Positions 35,307 to 44,460 of a stretch of 64,000 nt of DNA are shown here, piece by piece (positions within the stretch are counted from its first letter, which is position 1; each line of letters starts with the position of its first letter). The translations under genes were made by a program, and so were the position numbers. Under the pieces are notes generated by a model. It searched no databases. It had not been told where the DNA came from and saw nothing but the letters and a program-made list of their open reading frames with translations. Source of the DNA: an uncultured Prevotella sp. (GTDB lineage Bacteria > Bacteroidota > Bacteroidia > Bacteroidales > Bacteroidaceae). The DNA is taken from positions 1 through 64,000 of the forward strand of contig CAMCLD010000005.1 in the NCBI GenBank assembly GCA_945875635.1. Direction: 5' to 3'.

Positions 35307-36442
35307 ACGGGGATGAAGTCATAGGACAGGATGGGGCAATGGCAAGACTCACACAGATGGCAGAAAACAACAAGCTGCCACATGCCTTGCTCTTCACGGG
35401 ACCTGAAGGCTGCGGAAAGATGGCTGTAGCCTTAGCTTTTGCATCTTATCTGCTATGCGATGGAAGCAAAAGAATCAATCCTAACCTTAATATAGCAAAC
35501 GCAAGAGCAATGGCAGAAAGGATGGAGCACCCAGACCTGCATTTCACATTCCCGACTATCAAACTGCCGTCAATGGGCAGCGCGCACCAACCTATAAGCC
35601 TTGATTTCATTAAAGAATGGAATAAGTTTCTTAAAAACGGTGCATATTTCACTTTCAACAAGTGGATGGCAGCAATAGGTGCCGAAAACCAACAGGGACT
35701 GATAACAGGAGCTGAAAGCGACGAGCTTGGCAAGACGCTGTCACTCAAGTCATGCCTGGGAGGCTACAAAGTCTCTGTCATCTGGCTTCCAGAAAGGATG
35801 AATGCCACGAGTGCCAACAAACTTCTTAAACTATTGGAGGAACCTCCATCACAGACCGTTTTCTTGATGGTTTGCGAGAAACCGGAACTACTGCTCGACA
35901 CTATCGTAAGCCGCACGCAAAGAATTGCACTAAAGGGCATTGACCGCGAGGAAATGGAGAGGGCATTGGTTGAAAGACGAGGACTAGAGCCTGTGGAGGC
36001 AGAAAGAATAGCAAGAATAGCCAACGGTAGCTGGACAAAGGCATTAGAAACGCTTGATACAGGCAATGAAAACAGAATGTTCCTCGACATGTTCTCAATG
36101 CTTATGCGACTGGCTTACATGCGCGACATCAAAGAACTGAAGAAGTGGAGCGACAGTGTCAGCATGTTTGGAAGGGAACAGCAGAGAAGACTGCTCACTT
36201 ATTTCAACAGAATGTTCAGAGAGAACTTCATGTACAATTTCAGGAAGCCAGAACTCACATACATGACCACAGAGGAGGAGAATTTCTCCAAAAAGTTCTC
36301 ACCATACATCAACGAGGGAAACATCATAGAATTGATGGAACTAACAGACAGGGCATATAGAGACATTGGACAGAATGCCAACGCAAAAATCGTTCTTTTT
36401 GACTATTGTCTTAAACTGATTGTGCTAATTCTGAGAAAGTAA
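35303..36442 (+). CDS. holB: DNA polymerase III subunit delta' (clamp loader)
   Basis: The 379-residue AAA+ protein is a clamp-loader subunit. The N-terminal IGQDGAMARLTQM and HALLFTGPEGCGKM are the clamp-loader pattern. The Walker A motif has Met instead of Ser/Thr after GK, as expected for delta', which does not hydrolyse ATP. The sensor-1 region reads ANKLLKLLEEPPSQTVFLMVCE and the SRT(Q)RI motif appears as VSRTQRIAL. The zinc-module cysteines of gamma/tau are not seen, which again favours delta'. It overlaps metF by four bases and is followed 63 bp later by the RicT-like gene. Confidence 0.92.
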   Translation: MNGDEVIGQDGAMARLTQMAENNKLPHALLFTGPEGCGKMAVALAFASYLLCDGSKRINPNLNIANARAMAERMEHPDLHFTFPTIKLPSMGSAHQPISLDFIKEWNKFLKNGAYFTFNKWMAAIGAENQQGLITGAESDELGKTLSLKSCLGGYKVSVIWLPERMNATSANKLLKLLEEPPSQTVFLMVCEKPELLLDTIVSRTQRIALKGIDREEMERALVERRGLEPVEAERIARIANGSWTKALETLDTGNENRMFLDMFSMLMRLAYMRDIKELKKWSDSVSMFGREQQRRLLTYFNRMFRENFMYNFRKPELTYMTTEEENFSKKFSPYINEGNIIELMELTDRAYRDIGQNANAKIVLFDYCLKLIVLILRK

Positions 36443-36464
36443 CAGATAGGACTACACATACTTA

Positions 36465-36496
36465 TATCTATATAAAGGAATATCTATATAAAGGAA
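36465..36496 (+). repeat. Exact 16-bp duplication in the leader of the RicT-like gene
   Basis: tatctatataaaggaa occurs twice head-to-tail, each ending in a purine-rich AAGGAA that could act in ribosome binding. The second copy ends nine bases before the ATG at 36506. Confidence 0.8.
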
Positions 36497-36505
36497 CTAT
36501 ATATA

Positions 36506-37690
36506 ATGGACTTCAAAGACATGGAATTTAAGATATGGAACGGCTGTGACAGAGGACTGGGCAGGTGCGCCTGCGGCAGACAGGACAAACAGCTCAACAC
36601 TTACGACTGGCTGGCAGACGTTCCCGGTAACACCGACACTACGGATCTTGTGGAAGTGCAGTTCAAAAACACAAGGAAAGGTTATTATCATAACGTCAAC
36701 AACATAGACCTTAAAAAGGGTGACCTCGTTGCTGTAGAGGCAAGCCCCGGACATGACATTGGTGTGGTGACCCTGACAGGACAACTTGTAAAACTCCAAA
36801 TAAAGAAAGCAAATCTCAAATCAGCCGACGACATCAAGAGGATATACAGGATTGCCAAACAGACCGACATGGATAAATACCATGAGGCAAAGGCAAGAGA
36901 GCACCAGACCATGATTGAAAGCAGGCAGATTGCAAAGAGACTGGGGTTGCAGATGAAAATTGGTGACGTGGAATATCAGGGTGATGGCAACAAGGCAATC
37001 TTCTATTATATTGCCGATGAACGCGTTGACTTCCGACAGCTCATCAAAGACCTTGCGGCTGCTTTCCATGTCAGGATTGAGATGAAGCAGATTGGAGCCA
37101 GACAAGAGGCTGGACGCATAGGTGGAACAGGACCATGCGGAAGAGAGCTGTGCTGTGCCACATGGATGAAAAATTTCTCATCGGTCAGCACTACTGCCGC
37201 AAGGTATCAGGACATATCTCCAAATCCCACAAAGCTGGCGGGTATGTGCGCCAAGCTGAAATGCTGCCTCAACTATGAGGTTGACAATTACATTGAGGCT
37301 GGAAGAAAACTTCCACAAAGGGACACAATACTTCAGACTCTGGACGCTGACTACTTCCTGTTCAAAAGCGATATCCTATCTGGTATGGTAACATATAGCA
37401 CTGACAAGAAAATTCCAGTCAACCTCGTGACAATCTCAGCAGAAAGGGCAAAGGAGATTATCAGCATGAACGAGAGAGGTGAGAAACCTGATTCCCTGAG
37501 CGACAACGGTCAGGACTCCAAGAAAAAGCCAACTGACCTCCTTGCTGATGCTGACCTCAGTCGTTTCGACAAGAGCAAGAAGAAGAAAAAGAAGGGTGGC
37601 AAGAGCACCAAGGGGAAACAAGGAGTTGCTGAGAGAACCAACGGACGCCAGCATGGGAACAGGAACAACGCCGCTAAGGACAACAAGTAG
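36506..37690 (+). CDS. PSP1/RicT-domain protein
   Basis: The 394-residue cytoplasmic protein belongs to the PSP1 family that includes Bacillus RicT (YaaT), an iron-sulfur protein of a complex affecting mRNA maturation and development. The N-terminal PSP1 core is around residues 48-90. The cysteine-rich block CGRELCCATW ... CAKLKCCLNYE (about 205-255) holds the likely cluster-binding residues, and an N-terminal CDRGLGRCACG adds three more. A lysine-rich tail (KKKKKKGG) ends the protein. It sits between holB and gldH. In Bacteroidetes its role is not established. Confidence 0.85.
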   Translation: MDFKDMEFKIWNGCDRGLGRCACGRQDKQLNTYDWLADVPGNTDTTDLVEVQFKNTRKGYYHNVNNIDLKKGDLVAVEASPGHDIGVVTLTGQLVKLQIKKANLKSADDIKRIYRIAKQTDMDKYHEAKAREHQTMIESRQIAKRLGLQMKIGDVEYQGDGNKAIFYYIADERVDFRQLIKDLAAAFHVRIEMKQIGARQEAGRIGGTGPCGRELCCATWMKNFSSVSTTAARYQDISPNPTKLAGMCAKLKCCLNYEVDNYIEAGRKLPQRDTILQTLDADYFLFKSDILSGMVTYSTDKKIPVNLVTISAERAKEIISMNERGEKPDSLSDNGQDSKKKPTDLLADADLSRFDKSKKKKKKGGKSTKGKQGVAERTNGRQHGNRNNAAKDNK

Positions 37691-37703
37691 GTGGCATCGA
37701 GGC

Positions 37704-38198
37704 ATGAGAAATGGCATTCATTATATAAAAGTACTCTTATTGGCTGTCATGGCATACATAACAACATTGGCATGCCATGACAGCCGCATATATCATAGTT
37801 TCAAGAACATCAATATCAACGGATGGGAACACAACGACACCATCACTTTCGGAATTCCCTGCCATGAAACAGGAGACTACGAGATAAACATAACCATGAG
37901 GGCAAACAGGGATTTTCCTTACCTTAATGTAAGTTTAGCTACAGACTACACCGTTTTCCCTAAAAAGACTGGGAAAAAACGTGTCGTAAGCTGTACTATC
38001 ATGAACAAGGAAGGTTCAATGCATGGCAAGGAGGGTATCAGCCTGAACGAAGTCAGATATAGACTTGACGAAATCCACCTCAACACCAAAGACTCTTTGG
38101 TGGTCAAGATTCACCATTGCATGAGAAGGGAAAGCCTACCTGGCATTGCCAACATTGGCATAGAGCTTGTAAGAAAAGACAAACAGCAAGTCAACTAA
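37704..38198 (+). CDS. gldH: GldH-family gliding motility lipoprotein
   Basis: This 164-residue lipoprotein is related to GldH, needed for gliding in Flavobacterium and widely kept in non-gliding Bacteroidetes, where its function is unclear. The ORF track starts at 37542, but the first 54 codons overlap the end of the RicT-like gene and encode an Arg-rich stretch. I choose ATG 37704, which opens a proper signal sequence (IHYIKVLLLAVMAYITTLAC) with a lipobox cysteine. The family features FKNININGWEHNDTITF and the C-terminal IGIELVRK are seen. It starts 13 bp after the RicT-like stop codon and converges with rodA with no gap. Confidence 0.85.
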   Translation: MRNGIHYIKVLLLAVMAYITTLACHDSRIYHSFKNININGWEHNDTITFGIPCHETGDYEINITMRANRDFPYLNVSLATDYTVFPKKTGKKRVVSCTIMNKEGSMHGKEGISLNEVRYRLDEIHLNTKDSLVVKIHHCMRRESLPGIANIGIELVRKDKQQVN

Positions 38199-39674
38199 TC
38201 AAGTCCTGACCATTGTTCTGGCGGCATCAATACGCAGGAAAATGAACAACAGGATTGTGAACCCCCATAGAGAAGAACCTCCATAACTGAAAAAAGGAAG
38301 TGGAATGCCTATCACGGGAGTAAGCCCAAGCACCATCCCGACATTGATAAACAGGTGGAAAAGGAATACGCCCACCACACAGTAGCCATATATACGTCCA
38401 AACGGAAACGGTTGCCTTTCCGCCAATTTTATAAGCCTTAGCACAAGGGCAAGGAAAAGCAGGAGCACACCGGCAGACCCAAGAAAGCCTTCCTCCTCTC
38501 CTACCGTACAGAAGATGAAGTCTGTATCCTGTTCGGGCACAAACTTAAGTTTTGTCTGCGTGCCATTAAGGAAGCCTTTTCCTTTTAATCCGCCCGAGCC
38601 AATGGCTATCTCACTCTGATGGACATTATATCCCGATTTGGCTATATCGTCATCAAGTCCAAGTAGCACATTGATTCTTGTACGCTGATGTGGCTGCATG
38701 ACATTGTTAAGGACATAGTCTGTTCCAGAGAAGAATGCTATAGACCCTACCGTGAACATAGCAACAAACATGTAGTTGCGAATTCTGGTGCCAAGACCTC
38801 TCCATATTAAATATCCTACAAGTACTGCACACAGTACATACTGTATCCATGTAATATCAAAAGGAATAACGAAAATCGAAAAGAGTGTCACCACAAGCGT
38901 TATACCAAGGGTATAGAGCAATATCCTGCGTGGCTCCCTGCCTGTTCCGCAATATGAATAAACAAGTCCTGACGTGAATAGCTGTACCAACAGAAGCACA
39001 ACGAATTTACCTGTCGATGTAGGAGTATTCCACATCATCACATCCTGATATTTAACCCCAACAACGAAATAGACAACCATGGAAAGGGCTGTGAAAAGCA
39101 CACTTCCAGACATTCCCTCTCTGTATAGCATCAGGAAAAATGACAGATATACGAGTGCCGAGCCTGTTTCTTTCTGTCCTACTATGAACAGCATTGGCAA
39201 TAGTATTACAGCACAGGCGGCGGCAAAATGCTTTGTCTTGCTTAGGTCAAAACCATAGGTGCTCATCAGTTTAGCCACAGCAAGAGCGGTGGCGAACTTT
39301 GCAAACTCAGCAGGTTGCAGACGCAACGGACCAAGTACGAGCCATGACCTTGAACCTTTTATCTCGTGTGGATTGAATATAGTTGCGAAAAGCAAAAGCA
39401 GCAGCAACGCATAGATGACATATGCAAATGTGTCGTAAATCCTATCGTCAAGCATTATAAGCACAAAGCCAAGACATATTGACGTTCCAATCCACACTAT
39501 CTGCATTCCCGACCTTGAGGACAGACTGAGAATGTCTGTGTCTCCGTATGTATAGCTGGCACCACACACACTGAGCCATCCAAAAGAGAGAAGGGCTATA
39601 TATATGGCTATCGTCCACCAGTCAAGTGAACGGAGCAATCCTTTCTGTTCCTCGTTTCTGTTCATACTAACCAT
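38199..39674 (-). CDS. rodA: Peptidoglycan glycosyltransferase RodA
   Basis: RodA is the SEDS-family membrane glycosyltransferase that polymerises glycan strands for cell elongation together with PBP2. The 491 residues form about ten or more membrane helices. SEDS motifs include SRSWLVLGPLRLQPAEFAKFA, QKETGSALVYLSFF, and the C-terminal GLTPVIGIPLPFFSYGGSS. The insertion with extra helices in the middle makes it longer than the E. coli protein (370), as is common in Bacteroidetes. The start is either 39674, overlapping mrdA by eight bases, or 39665 just after its stop. It is the last gene of the mre-mrd operon. Confidence 0.96.
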   Translation of the reverse strand: MVSMNRNEEQKGLLRSLDWWTIAIYIALLSFGWLSVCGASYTYGDTDILSLSSRSGMQIVWIGTSICLGFVLIMLDDRIYDTFAYVIYALLLLLLFATIFNPHEIKGSRSWLVLGPLRLQPAEFAKFATALAVAKLMSTYGFDLSKTKHFAAACAVILLPMLFIVGQKETGSALVYLSFFLMLYREGMSGSVLFTALSMVVYFVVGVKYQDVMMWNTPTSTGKFVVLLLVQLFTSGLVYSYCGTGREPRRILLYTLGITLVVTLFSIFVIPFDITWIQYVLCAVLVGYLIWRGLGTRIRNYMFVAMFTVGSIAFFSGTDYVLNNVMQPHQRTRINVLLGLDDDIAKSGYNVHQSEIAIGSGGLKGKGFLNGTQTKLKFVPEQDTDFIFCTVGEEEGFLGSAGVLLLFLALVLRLIKLAERQPFPFGRIYGYCVVGVFLFHLFINVGMVLGLTPVIGIPLPFFSYGGSSLWGFTILLFIFLRIDAARTMVRT

Positions 39675-41796
39675 TATCCTCGTTCTGTCTTGGAGGGTTA
39701 TTCTTGTCGTCCTTTATATCTGACGGCGTCTCATTGTTTTTCTTGCGTTCTGTCTTTATCTGGAGTTCTTCGTCAACCCTTATGGCTGGACTCTCGGGCA
39801 TACTATTCTTTCCCTTGCCATCATCTTTCGTGTCTGTATCATCAACTTTGTCGTGAGCTCTTTTCTCCTTTTCCGCTTTCTCACGTTCTCTCTTTATTGA
39901 GTCAAGACGATTGTTTATCCTCTTGATAGAATCAAGGCGCAACGAGTCGGCTCTTGTCAGCTTCCTCTCAAAGTCGTATGATATATGACGGCTCTGCATG
40001 GCTGAGGCTCTTGCCTCGGAAGCCTCAGACAGTTTGCCATTTATATACTGCTCCATCATCAAAGCACCTATCGGGACTCCAAACGTGGCACCAAAACCTC
40101 CATTCTCGACATATACCGCTATTGCGATCTTAGGTGAGTTCATAGGTGCAAAACCCATGAAGGCTGAATGGTCCTTGCCTCTGTTCTGTGCCGTTCCTGT
40201 CTTTCCACACACCTCATACATGGCTGTATTGGCAGAATGACATGTTCCTCCGATGACAGCCGACCTCATTCCTTGCACCACATACTCATAGGCTTGCCTG
40301 TTGCCTTTGGTGTAATGCTTTTCAGTATATTTCTTGTCTATCTCGCCTCCTTTGATTTTTCTCACTACATGCGGAGTAATATAATATCCTCGGTTGGCTA
40401 TGGTGGCTCCAAGGTTGGCTATCTGCAACGGGGTAAGGTTAACTTCTCCCTGACCAATGGAGATAGAGATGACGGATAACGGATTCCATTTTCCAAATGC
40501 GTTGTCATAGAATTCCGCATTTGGTATAAGTCCTCGTTTCTCACCAGGCAAGTCTATGCCGAGCTTATATCCAAAGCCCATGCTAACCATGTAGTCACGC
40601 CAAGTGTTCATGGCATCTGTCAGTGTCTTGTATCTTTTCCTGTCTGACAGCATATTGTAAAGTCCCCAGCAGAAATAGCTGTTGCATGAAGTACTTATGG
40701 CTGGTATGAGATTTATAGGCGAGCCATGAGAGTGACATCCGACATGCAGTCCTTTGTAGGAGAAGCCTCTTGCACATGGAAAGAGAGTCTCTGCATTCAC
40801 TATTCCCTCCGTGAGGAATGTCACGGCCTGACTTGTCTTGAACGTGGAGCCAGGAGGATACTGTCCCATTATACCTCTGTTGAGTAATGGTTTGGCTGGG
40901 TCTTCTCCAAGGGTTCGCTGTGTCTGTCCTCTTTTTGTGCCAAGCATGTCATGTGGGTCGTATGTAGGCGACGACACGAGGCACAATATCTCTCCTGTCT
41001 TCGGCTCTATGGCAACGATAGCTCCCAACTTACCCTCCATGAGTCGTTCTCCCAGTGCTTGCAAGTCTGCATCGATACCAAGCTGCAAATCCTTTCCAGC
41101 CTTTGGCTTTGTGTCGTATTTACCATCCTGATACCGTCCCTGTATTCTGCCTCTTGCGTCTCTGAGCATAATCTTTATGCCTTTCTGTCCTCTCAGTTCC
41201 TTCTCATAGGACCTCTCTATGCCGAGTTTGCCTATATAGTCACCAGGCTGGTAATAGTCATCCTCGTCAACATCCGCCTGTGACACCTCTGCTACATCGC
41301 CAAGCACCTGTGCGGCACAGTTGTATTTGTATTGCCTTATTGTCCTGCGCTGTATGTAGAAACCTGGGAAGCGGAACATCTTTTCCTGAAAAGCGCTGAA
41401 ATCCTTGTCGCTGAGGTGTCCCATGAACATTTGCTGAGAGAACCGGGAATAGTTAGGCTGACTCTTAACCTTGTCCATTCTCTCGTTGAACTCCTTAACC
41501 GTTATTCCAAGAGCTTGGCAGAAAGCCACAGTGTCAAGGCGGCCTCTCTGCTCATTCTCCACGACCATGATGTCATAGGTTGGCTGGTTATACACCATCA
41601 GCTTGCCTTTCCTGTCTGTAATGACACCACGCGATGGGAACTCTATTCTTTTCAGAAAGGCATTGGAGTCTGCGCTCTTTCTGTAATCATCGCTCATAAT
41701 CTGAAGGGAGAATAGGCGTATTATATATATAATGACTATGACTATAGCCACTCCACTGATGACATATCTGCGTTTCTCAAGTTCGAAATTCTTCAT
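39667..41796 (-). CDS. mrdA: Penicillin-binding protein 2 (transpeptidase)
   Basis: PBP2 cross-links peptidoglycan during elongation. It has an N-terminal membrane anchor (about residues 12-32), a pedestal domain (about 50-215), and a transpeptidase domain with SxxK as STFK in YPPGSTFKTSQ (about residue 318), SxN as SCN in STSCNSYFCW, and KTG in CGKTGTAQNRGKD (about 530). The 709 residues include a long charged, Lys/Asp-rich C-terminal tail from about residue 600 that has no catalytic function and is longer than in E. coli. It overlaps mreD by four bases and is followed by rodA. Confidence 0.96.
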   Translation of the reverse strand: MKNFELEKRRYVISGVAIVIVIIYIIRLFSLQIMSDDYRKSADSNAFLKRIEFPSRGVITDRKGKLMVYNQPTYDIMVVENEQRGRLDTVAFCQALGITVKEFNERMDKVKSQPNYSRFSQQMFMGHLSDKDFSAFQEKMFRFPGFYIQRRTIRQYKYNCAAQVLGDVAEVSQADVDEDDYYQPGDYIGKLGIERSYEKELRGQKGIKIMLRDARGRIQGRYQDGKYDTKPKAGKDLQLGIDADLQALGERLMEGKLGAIVAIEPKTGEILCLVSSPTYDPHDMLGTKRGQTQRTLGEDPAKPLLNRGIMGQYPPGSTFKTSQAVTFLTEGIVNAETLFPCARGFSYKGLHVGCHSHGSPINLIPAISTSCNSYFCWGLYNMLSDRKRYKTLTDAMNTWRDYMVSMGFGYKLGIDLPGEKRGLIPNAEFYDNAFGKWNPLSVISISIGQGEVNLTPLQIANLGATIANRGYYITPHVVRKIKGGEIDKKYTEKHYTKGNRQAYEYVVQGMRSAVIGGTCHSANTAMYEVCGKTGTAQNRGKDHSAFMGFAPMNSPKIAIAVYVENGGFGATFGVPIGALMMEQYINGKLSEASEARASAMQSRHISYDFERKLTRADSLRLDSIKRINNRLDSIKREREKAEKEKRAHDKVDDTDTKDDGKGKNSMPESPAIRVDEELQIKTERKKNNETPSDIKDDKNNPPRQNEDNG

Positions 41797-42296
41797 TTTC
41801 CTCTCCTTACATTCTCCATTACCAAGATAAGCACTACCGTAAGTGCCATGCTTCCCAAAATGCTTTCAGCCCAATAGAGTACGTTGAAGATGGTGAACAT
41901 CTCCAGCGAGAAGAATACGACACAGTATATGATCACCATCATCATTGTGTAGTACACGAACCGTGCCGTGCCAAGAGAGGAGAACGAAGGAACTAATTCT
42001 GGTGACGAGTCACGTGGGACAAATAGTGCGAGCAGAGCAGGTCGCACTGCAGACAGCAATGTCATCGAAGCAGAGGCGACACCAGGAGTGTTGGAGAAAG
42101 TGTCGAGCGTCACACCCATTACGAATCCCCATAACATAAGTCCCCAATGTGGATAGTTATATCTGAACTTGATGATAAAATAGACATACAGCAATGGCGT
42201 TGCAAAGCCAAGCACATGCATCTGGTTGAATACCAATGCCTGCACAAGGCAGAAAAACAAGAATGCCATCAGTTTATAAAAGAATTCTATTCTCAT
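41793..42296 (-). CDS. mreD: Rod shape-determining protein MreD
   Basis: MreD is a small inner-membrane protein of the elongation machinery, partner of MreC and PBP2. The 167 residues are mostly five or six hydrophobic helices and there are few conserved motifs, so the call leans on its position between mreC and mrdA. The family-like GLMLWGFVMGVTLDTFSNTPGVAS segment (around residue 55) is typical of Bacteroidetes MreD. It overlaps mrdA by four bases (ATGA), indicating translational coupling. Confidence 0.9.
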   Translation of the reverse strand: MRIEFFYKLMAFLFFCLVQALVFNQMHVLGFATPLLYVYFIIKFRYNYPHWGLMLWGFVMGVTLDTFSNTPGVASASMTLLSAVRPALLALFVPRDSSPELVPSFSSLGTARFVYYTMMMVIIYCVVFFSLEMFTIFNVLYWAESILGSMALTVVLILVMENVRRGK

Positions 42297-42322
42297 CCTA
42301 CTTGATATTTTATTCGTTTCTG

Positions 42323-43177
42323 TCAGTCACGGGCTTTTATGGAGTCACTGGCTGCCTTCATCAGCTTACGCTGTTCCAGCATCTGGACATCGTCTATCAC
42401 ACACACATCACGCAGTCGTGAGAAGTCTGTTGACAGACGGAGCTGAATACGATAGGAAAGTCCATCTGAGGAATTGAACACATGGAGTATTTCTCCTACC
42501 ATTACCCCTTTCGGAAATACCGACGAATAGCCGCTTGTCACAATCTTATCATGTAGGCGGAAACGAGCGTGACGTGGTATATCTTCAAGATATGCTATCT
42601 GTGGAGAGCCTCCATCCCAGTGGAGATAACCGAAATAGTCTCTACCTGCAATGGAGCAGCTAATATTCGACTTTGAGTTCAATACCGGAATGACAACAGA
42701 GAAATTGCTCGATGCCATATACACGATGCCTACCACTCCTGTTCCACTAATCACTCCCATATCCGGATGCACTCCGTCTGACGTACCCTTGTCAAGGGTT
42801 ATGAAGTTGTCTGTCTTGGATATGGAATTCTCAATAACCTTAGCAGATATCAGTCTCGGAATGGAATCTGGTTGCGAGAAAGCCTTAATTGCAGAATCTC
42901 CTACAGCCTTCCTTAAACGGTCGTCAAGCATCCTAACCCTTTGCTCCAGATAGACATTCCTTTCGGTAAGCTGACGGTTCACAGTCGTAAGATTGAAATA
43001 CGACTGCACCTCGGAGCCTATTGCAAGCACCTTGCCTGTAAGGTAGTTGGCTGATGTAAACCATACACTTCCCTGATAGTTGTTATACTGGAAGAGCATC
43101 ACAAAACTTGCTACTTCCAATATCACAAACAGCATCCAATGCTTATATCTGGATAAAAACTCTAAGAGATTACGCAT
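42323..43177 (-). CDS. mreC: Rod shape-determining protein MreC
   Basis: MreC is a bitopic inner-membrane protein whose periplasmic beta-barrels organise PBP2 and RodA. The 284 residues have an N-terminal anchor (about 13-31), a coiled-coil stretch (about 60-95, LTERNVYLEQRVRMLDDRLRK) and the beta domain with NFITLDKGTSDGVHPDMGVISGTGVVG and TSGYSSVFPKGVMVG, both hallmarks of the family. The end is short, without the extended tail of some homologues. It is 201 bp from mreB, an unusually long spacer for this operon that is strongly structured, and 26 bp from mreD. Confidence 0.95.
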   Translation of the reverse strand: MRNLLEFLSRYKHWMLFVILEVASFVMLFQYNNYQGSVWFTSANYLTGKVLAIGSEVQSYFNLTTVNRQLTERNVYLEQRVRMLDDRLRKAVGDSAIKAFSQPDSIPRLISAKVIENSISKTDNFITLDKGTSDGVHPDMGVISGTGVVGIVYMASSNFSVVIPVLNSKSNISCSIAGRDYFGYLHWDGGSPQIAYLEDIPRHARFRLHDKIVTSGYSSVFPKGVMVGEILHVFNSSDGLSYRIQLRLSTDFSRLRDVCVIDDVQMLEQRKLMKAASDSIKARD

Positions 43178-43378
43178 CGTGTAGTATTACCAATTTGAGT
43201 TCCGCAAGTTAGAAGCCAGCCCTCTGTCTGCATGCCAAAGACATGCGGAACTTGAGTTACAGACTCAGAATTATTATGACCTAGCCAAAAAAGCCTACCG
43301 CCAGCACTCAGCAATAGAACTTCTATCCCTGAGGGCCAGCGGCACATCAAATCAACATTGTTCCACTTCTGATGGCAT
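43178..43378 (-). other. Structured intercistronic spacer between mreB and mreC
   Basis: Two folds are visible. One (43196-43256) pairs agttccgca with tgcggaact around an inner GCATG/CATGC hairpin. The other (43298-43342) has 20-base arms that, on the minus-strand RNA, pair with several G-U wobbles and two or three mismatches around a 5-base loop. The wobbles favour an RNA rather than DNA role. An 82-codon frame (43162-43410, minus) runs through it, overlaps both genes and looks like no family I know; I do not call it a gene. Confidence 0.55.
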
Positions 43379-44398
43379 TTAACGTTTGAGGAATGAGAAT
43401 CTGTCAACATTCTTCAACGCTATACCGGCACCTACAGCAACACTGTGCAATGGGTCCTCAGCTATATGGAACTGTATTTTAATCTTGTCGGTCAGACGCT
43501 TGCCAAGACCTCTGAGCAGGGCACCTCCTCCTGTAAGCCATATTCCGTTCTTTACAATGTCGGCATAAAGTTCAGGAGGTGTACTTTCAAGGGCTGACAG
43601 CACAGCATTCTCTATCTTGGCTATTGTCTTGTCAAGGCAATGGGCTATCTCTTGATAGCATACCGGTACCTCCATAGGCAACGCTGTAATACGGTTAGGA
43701 CCATTAACGATATAGTCCTCTGGTGCCTCATCGCCAAGGTCGGTGAGTGCTGAGCCAACATGTATCTTTATACGCTCTGCCATACGCTCGCCAACCTTCA
43801 CATTGTGCTGACGGCTCATATATTCCTTGATGTCGGCAGTTAGGTCGTCACCTGCCACACGGATGGAGTTGTTTGAAACAATACCGCCAAGGGATATTAC
43901 GGCTATCTCTGTAGAGCCACCGCCTATGTCAACAATCATATTGCCCTCTGGAGCCTCTACATCAAGACCTATACCGATAGCGGCTGCCATAGGTTCAAAT
44001 ATCAGATACACATCCCTGCCACCAGCATGTTCAGCAGAGTCTCTTACAGCACGGAGTTCAACCTCTGTAGAGCCGGAAGGCACACCGATAACCATTCTCA
44101 ATGACTGTGAAAAGAGACGGTTCCTGGTATGTACCATCTTTATAAGTCCGCGCATCATCAACTCGCAAGGCTCGAAATCGGCTATCACGCCATCGCGCAG
44201 AGGACGGACAGTGCGTATATCTGGATGTTCCTTCTCATACATAAGTTTCGCCTTGGCTCCAACAGCTATCATATTGTTGTTACGGTCAAGGGCTACGACG
44301 GACGGTTCGTCAACAGCTATCTTGTCATCACTGATAATAATAGTGTTGGCTGTTCCAAGGTCCATGGCTATTTCCTGAACAAAAGAAAAGAATCCCAT
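43379..44398 (-). CDS. mreB: Rod shape-determining actin homologue MreB
   Basis: MreB forms ATP-dependent filaments under the inner membrane that guide elongation. The 339 residues show the actin-fold motifs: phosphate 1 MDLGTANTIIISDDKI, phosphate 2 NMIVDIGGGSTEIAVISLGG, the adenosine motif GIWLTGGGALLRGL, and EPMAAAIGIGLDVEAPEG. The amphipathic N-terminus MGFFSFVQE should bind the membrane. It is the first mre gene and lies 62 bp behind the PurH cyclohydrolase gene, an order also known in other Bacteroidales. The spacer to mreC is long and structured. Confidence 0.98.
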   Translation of the reverse strand: MGFFSFVQEIAMDLGTANTIIISDDKIAVDEPSVVALDRNNNMIAVGAKAKLMYEKEHPDIRTVRPLRDGVIADFEPCELMMRGLIKMVHTRNRLFSQSLRMVIGVPSGSTEVELRAVRDSAEHAGGRDVYLIFEPMAAAIGIGLDVEAPEGNMIVDIGGGSTEIAVISLGGIVSNNSIRVAGDDLTADIKEYMSRQHNVKVGERMAERIKIHVGSALTDLGDEAPEDYIVNGPNRITALPMEVPVCYQEIAHCLDKTIAKIENAVLSALESTPPELYADIVKNGIWLTGGGALLRGLGKRLTDKIKIQFHIAEDPLHSVAVGAGIALKNVDRFSFLKR

Positions 44399-44432
44399 TC
44401 TTAATTACTGATTATTTAATTATATACTTATT

Positions 44433-44450
44433 AAGTTGACTCGTCAACTT
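44433..44450. repeat. Minimal copy (E) of the GTTGACAAGT palindrome
   Basis: aagttgac and gtcaactt form a perfect 8-bp inverted repeat around two bases. It lies in the 62-bp gap between the purH-like gene and mreB and looks like the bare core of the longer repeats. Confidence 0.6.
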
Positions 44451-44460
44451 AAAATACCCT

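Noticed and set aside
37542-37703. Upstream extension of the gldH frame in the ORF track
   Set aside because: These 54 codons overlap the RicT-like gene in another frame and encode an Arg-rich stretch; the ATG at 37704 opens a proper lipoprotein signal.
43162-43410. An 82-codon minus-strand frame covering the mreB-mreC spacer
   Set aside because: It overlaps both neighbouring genes, runs through two strong hairpins, matches no family I recognise and has no clear ribosome-binding site. I treat the region as a structured spacer.
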